Below, one piece after another: positions 59,701 to 64,000 of a stretch of DNA of 64,000 nucleotides. Source of the stretch: Dermatophagoides farinae (Eukaryota > Arthropoda > Arachnida > Sarcoptiformes > Pyroglyphidae); assembly GCF_024713945.1 (NCBI RefSeq), contig NC_134679.1:3539001-3603000 (forward strand). The letters run 5' to 3'. Numbering within the stretch: the stretch's first letter is position 1; every line of letters starts with the position of its first letter. The position numbers and the translations under genes are program-made. A model generated the notes under the pieces. The model ran no database searches, was not told the origin of the DNA, and worked only from the letters and a program-made list of their open reading frames with translations.

Positions 59701-60933
59701 AATCGTTTAGATCATCTTTTAAGTGTTGCTCTCGAAAATCTCAATACAGTTAAGCGTAGTCCCTATCTTTATGCGAGCTATAAAGATTTACGTCGAGTTC
59801 CCCAATTCCACGATCAAACTGTGATAGGAATTCGTCCGCCTCCCGATACCGAACTTCAAATTTCTGATCCTTCAGAGGTAATCGTTTATAATTCTAATCG
59901 ATAAATTCGTTTCTTAACAACCCACTTTATGTGTATTTGTATTTTGCTTATATATAGGGCTTACAAATTCGGTTAAGAAATTCTCGATGTCAAATGATCG
60001 AAGTCTATCTTTGTCCGCCTACTAATGATGATGAAACCAGTATTGTCGACCCGACAATGGCCAATTATGAGTTCCAATCATCACATCTCGACGAACCATT
60101 GCAGACAGTGCCTACGCTGGCCAGACGTTCCTCTTCCTCTCCCACAGTCAACGAAATCATTCCGATTGATTCCGAGGAATTAGTTACTGAGACAGCTACT
60201 AGCCAAGCAGCTTGTCATTCAGATATTCAAAGTCATGCGAATACCGAATCTGGTTATCATTCATATTACGGTAGTGGTTCAATTCAGACTCCTGTACGGA
60301 CAACGATGGCCAACCCTAATAAAATGATAAACACTATGGGCAATGGAAGTATCCCTAAAAGTCATCAGTCACAACAACACGTAATTCAATCGCCTACTAA
60401 ATGTTCTTCAGTATACAACGTCAATGATAGCCCGATTATTGTCAAAAGTGAGTTAATAGATTTTATAATTGTTATTAGATAAAAATTATAATTTTTTTTC
60501 CAAAATAATAGGCGAACCATCATCTTGCCATGATAGTTACGCACATGCATTCATTTGTCATGATGATGAATTTGGTCCATTAGGATCTCGGACTTATATG
60601 ACACAGACTGAAGATCAAATAACATTAAAGTCTTCCTCATCGTCGCCGATATCAAGGCAGAACGAACAAAGTGGCAACAGTTCTGCAACGCCAAATAATC
60701 ATGATCATAGCTCTAATAATAATAATAATAATAATAATCAAACTCATCGATCCAGTCATCATCATAGCCAATATCATCATTCACCATTATCACATTGTCA
60801 TTCATCACCCATAGCAATGATTCCATTAGAGCCACCTGTAACAACCGATACCGATGATTATAATTTTACCCTTTGTGACAATGAAGGCATCGCTGAACTA
60901 TTTGATGATAATGATTTTTCTCTAGACATTTAA
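53738..60933 (+). CDS. E2F: E2F transcription factor, E2F1-3 type
   Basis: Four exons, 53738-54511, 57976-59877, 59958-60447 and 60512-60933, join in phases 0, 0 and 1 and give about 1195 residues. E2F binds DNA with a DP partner and is held in check by retinoblastoma protein. Exon 1 encodes a low-complexity extension with an acidic patch. Exon 2 opens with VKRRLDW (residues 259-265), the cyclin A-binding motif. The DNA-binding domain spans about 696-765 ([36 protein letters not shown]). The leucine-rich and marked-box region is about 825-912 ([16 protein letters not shown], then EVYLCPP). The last residues ([18 protein letters not shown]) match the Rb-binding transactivation motif. The protein is about twice the size of vertebrate E2F1-3, mostly through Ser/Gln/Asn-rich inserts. 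The 3.5 kb first coding intron carries four E2F-type sites. Confidence 0.92.
55113..55125 (+). promoter_or_regulatory. E2F-type binding site 1
   Basis: TTTGGCGGGTAAA matches the E2F consensus TTTGGCGGGAAA with one change (A to T at position 10). It lies in the E2F gene's own intron. Confidence 0.5.
55622..55641. repeat. Perfect 7 bp hairpin
   Basis: TATGTCA and TGACATA are exact reverse complements around a six-base loop TCGTGG. It sits in the E2F intron next to repeated TAAGAC words. Confidence 0.55.
56097..56108 (-). promoter_or_regulatory. E2F-type binding site 2
   Basis: TTTCCCGCCAAA is the exact reverse complement of the E2F consensus TTTGGCGGGAAA. Confidence 0.6.
56687..56704. promoter_or_regulatory. 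E2F-type binding site 3, perfect palindrome
   Basis: TTTTTTGGCGCCAAAAAA is an 18 bp perfect palindrome with TTTGGCGC on both strands, the E2F core TTTSGCGC. Confidence 0.6.
57351..57363. promoter_or_regulatory. E2F-type binding site 4
   Basis: TTTCGCGCCAAAA contains TTTCGCGC on the plus strand and TTTGGCGC on the minus strand, both strong E2F cores. It is 613 bp before exon 2. Confidence 0.65.
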
Positions 60934-63022
60934 ATGAAAAGCTCACATGTTTGTGTTTGTCTTTTTGTGTGTATGTGTTCATGTTAATGTGATGGATAAA
61001 TCATTGGTATCATCATAAGAGATTACTTTAATGTTACCGATTGGTCATCTGAAAACAATCTTATTTTTAATGATGATGATGATATATATGATCGACATAA
61101 ACAAACGAAGAGACAAAAAAATTATTGAATATTATCCGCCGAAAAAATGGTATCACATTTTAATCATGTATCTTATTCACACTCAAATCCCCATTGATAC
61201 GCCTCATCAAATCTAATTTTTCATCAAAGAAAAAATAATTCTCCAAAAAATCGAAACTAAACCCTCAACTTAACTTTCATTTTCATTTATATATCCGTTT
61301 TAATTCTGTTTTATAAACATTTTCTTTCTTTATTCAGAAGAAAATTCTCTTATCAACGATAAATTACCAACCAAAATGTTTGATGTTTTTAAATCGTCCC
61401 ACACTCATACAAAAACCCTAATCAATATTTTAGCTTCACACCTCTTTTTTGTTAATTTGATAGAATTTTTTTTTCTTTTCTTTTAAAATGTTGTTTGGAT
61501 TCTATTCATTATTATTCATCCATTCACGCTCTTGCTTTTGACTTTGTTTTTTCTTTCGGTCGTTTTATCTGAGCATTCTGAAGATTTTGACTATTCAGGC
61601 TATATTCAAACAAATTTGCACATCCTTATCTTGATTCTTCATGATCTGATTTATTATTCAAACAAATCCATATTTATGGACATTTTTTTGTTGTAATTGA
61701 TTCAATACAGCAAAAAATAAGTAATGATATTTTGTTTTGTAAAAATTTTTAATAATAATAATAATATATTTTAATTTTAATAACTTTGCTATAATTTTTT
61801 TTTATTGAACTTTGACATTAAATTTTTTGTCATTGAGTTCAAATATTTGAATGCCAATTGTAGTCATGTCCTATATGAACGTGACTGCTAACACGAATAC
61901 ATGAGAGAGTGAGATATAGAGAGGAGGCAAAATCGTATATCATTCATTGTCATATTATTTTGTTTATTTATGTTTCGTTTGTTTGTCTCCAAGAAAAAAA
62001 AACAAAACTCGCAAAATCGTAATATTTCTGATGATACACACTGACATGTTTAAGAATTAAGTATCAACACATCAACATCAACATTTATGTTTATTTCATC
62101 AACAACTTTATTTTTGGTAAACATTCAACTGTAAACTAATGATAATGCATAATGTATTTATAAAACAATCAATGATTCGCGAACAACATTGATTGTTGAT
62201 TGATTAATTTTCTTTATGATTGATTGATTTGTGTTCGATTTATGGTGTTAAAAATGGTAAAATTTGAATATTCTATCTTTAAATGATGGGCTATAAGCTC
62301 ATATAATCATCATATATTTGTTTGCTTCGACCACAATAACCATTTGCTGTATTCAATTGTATATATTTATAGATGATGTGTGTGTCTATCTCTTTTGCTT
62401 ATGTGTGGAGTTTTTTTTTCTGCATGCAGTGAGGCAGTCACATGATATGATCATTCATGACTCATATGACGATAGAAAAGCAAAGCCAAACGAAGCAATT
62501 GAGCCATGATGATGATATGTGTTCATCAGCATCATCATCATCATCATAGATCTAGCGACATAGGACATTCGAATTAAATCGAATTCTAAAAGTTCCAGTC
62601 AGTTTTGTTTCACAAACCAAGAGTGTAACTATAGTTGTTGCAGTCCAGGCAATTATGCTTTTTTTTTGTTCAACTTTATCATCACAATAATAATTTTTAT
62701 TAAACAATAATCTTCCTGTTGCCTTGATTTTAATTGTAATTATTATATTATATTAAATGTTTTGTTTTGTTTTGTTGTTTGTGCTATTTGCTTCTACTGA
62801 TCTACAGATGTTTTTTTATACGAAATAATTTATTTATTTAGATGGTAATTTCCTCTTCTCCAAAATAAATCATCTTGTTTCCGAATTTGATTCGACCTTT
62901 TGATTGTTATCAACAAAATATAATAAACAAATCAAAATCAAAAAATCATCTGTGTTAATATCACCACCACCCACCAATAACAATTGAGTAATTCATCTCA
63001 AATCTTATTTATTCATTCAAAA
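60934..63022. other. Intergenic region, E2F 3' UTR to RagC/D promoter
   Basis: No coding frame is convincing. The 2.1 kb holds the E2F 3' UTR (no close exact AATAAA was found), A/T-rich DNA, an (AAT)n tract near 61750-61770 and (CAT)n near 62528-62546. The RagC/D promoter should be in the last few hundred bases. Confidence 0.5.
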
Positions 63023-64000
63023 ATGGTAAGTATTTGACGTTTAATTAATTTCACTTTATTTATTTATAATTTGAATAGGATTCATATAGAGAAGAAAGCT
63101 ATATGGTTCCAGAATCATTCCCAAAATCGTACAATTATCCGAACGAAGAGGAGAATGATCATCACTCTCATATTCATCATATTCCCCATCATTCACATAA
63201 TGAAATGGATGTTATGCGTCATATTACCGATGATATCAAGCCGAAAATCATGATCATGGGCCCAAAGAGGTCTGTTAGTTAAATTTAAAACGCCCTATTT
63301 ACAATTTTTTTTCAATTATACTTGTTTAGAAGCGGAAAATCTTCCATACAGAAGGTGGTTTTCCATAAAATGTCACCAAACGAGACGCTATTCCTAGAGA
63401 GTACAAACAAGATCGTAAAAGATGGTAATTACATGAAAGAGTTATACATACATTCATATATTAATCATTTTACTCTTCATGTAGATATAACAAACAATTC
63501 ATTTATTTCATTCTCTATCTGGGACTTTCCTGGCCAACTTGATGATCGTGAACTTGAATTTGATAATAACTCTAGTTGTGGTGCTCTTGTATTTGTCATC
63601 GATTCACAAGTATGTATTCGTTGCTAATTGCTGTTTGTAATTTTTAATGACTAATGTTTTTTGTAGGACGATTATGGTGAAGCGCTCGTTCATCTGAATC
63701 AGATTGTCCGAAAAGCCCATCACGTTAATCCTAACATCAATTTTGAAGTGTTTATACACAAAGTGGATGGTCTATCCGACGATCATAAAATTGAAGCTCG
63801 TCAAGAAATTCATCAACGTGCCAATGAAGATTTACTCGAAAGTGGTGAAGACATTTCGCTTAGTTTTTATCTAACATCTATTTATGACCATTCGATATTC
63901 GAAGCTTTCTCGAAAGTTGTACAAAAGTTGATACCTCAAATGCCTATACTCGAAAATTTGCTAAATGTTTTTATCTCGGTAATTAATTGTCAAACAATGT
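63023..64000 (+). CDS. RRAGC: Ras-related GTP-binding protein C/D (partial, 3' end outside window)
   Basis: Five exons are visible: 63023-63025, 63079-63269, 63330-63424, 63485-63609 and 63667-63978, joined in phases 0, 2, 1 and 0, giving 242 residues before the window ends in an intron. The first coding exon is the ATG alone (ATG then GTAAGT). A His-rich N-terminus precedes the G domain: GPKRSGKSS (P-loop, residues 62-70), [26 protein letters not shown] (G3), [18 protein letters not shown] (G4) and [18 protein letters not shown]. These match RagC/D almost word for word. RagC/D pairs with RagA/B on lysosomes to recruit mTORC1 in response to amino acids. After WDFPGQ the switch II stretch ([14 protein letters not shown]) is about three residues shorter than in human RagC. 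If the single-codon exon is wrong, MVPESF in the next exon is the alternative start. Confidence 0.93.

Overview
The window is AT-rich nuclear DNA from a small-genome arthropod. Short introns (about 55-70 bp in most genes), GT-AG splicing, Asn/Gln/His/Ser-rich low-complexity proteins, abundant (CAT)n and (GT)n microsatellites and A/T homopolymers suggest an acariform mite of the dust-mite type; that taxon is an inference from style, not a proven match. No bacterial operon, plasmid, phage, CRISPR array, rRNA or convincing tRNA was seen. All gene models below were built by reading frames and splice phases by eye. Only ATG starts were accepted, so several open frames that begin at TTG or similar codons were trimmed.

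Layout. 1-2 kb: one minus-strand exon with a His-rich stretch and a five-cysteine LDL-receptor-A-like module; the rest of the gene is outside the window. 2-19 kb: about 17 kb of simple-sequence DNA with no supportable gene. 19.1-22.0 kb: a secreted mucin-like protein with alternating poly-Thr and Arg/Gly-rich blocks. 22.7-23.6 kb (+): an unorthodox aquaporin of the AQP11/12 type, converging on 23.65-25.68 kb (-): the nucleoporin aladin, so that each gene's best poly(A) signal lies in the other's coding sequence. 27.9-37.4 kb (+): a nine-exon Scribble gene (LRRs plus four PDZ domains). 38.5-40.7 kb (-): an intronless long-chain acyl-CoA synthetase. 41.8-43.5 kb (+): a secreted calsequestrin-like protein with an Ig domain where the acidic tail should be. 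44.6-45.3 kb (+): a neuropeptide-type precursor ending in two NRF-amide peptides. 45.8-46.6 kb (-): 3-hydroxyacyl-CoA dehydratase. 47.1-48.1 kb (-): proteasome regulator PI31, head-to-head with 48.5-48.8 kb (+): complex I LYR subunit NDUFA6. 53.7-60.9 kb (+): an E2F1-3-type transcription factor with a 3.5 kb first coding intron. 63.0 kb to the end (+): RagC/D GTPase, running off the window.

The genes are a typical eukaryotic mix, not one pathway. ACSL and HACD both act on long-chain acyl-CoA; E2F and Rag C/D act in growth control; Scribble acts in polarity; PI31 and NDUFA6 probably share a promoter. The most notable observations are the calsequestrin-Ig fusion, the unrecognised NRF-amide precursor, a cluster of four consensus E2F sites inside the E2F gene's own intron, the Thr-to-Gly change in the ACSL phosphate-binding loop, the aquaporin with neither NPA box intact, and a duplicated 80-98 bp segment near the left end.
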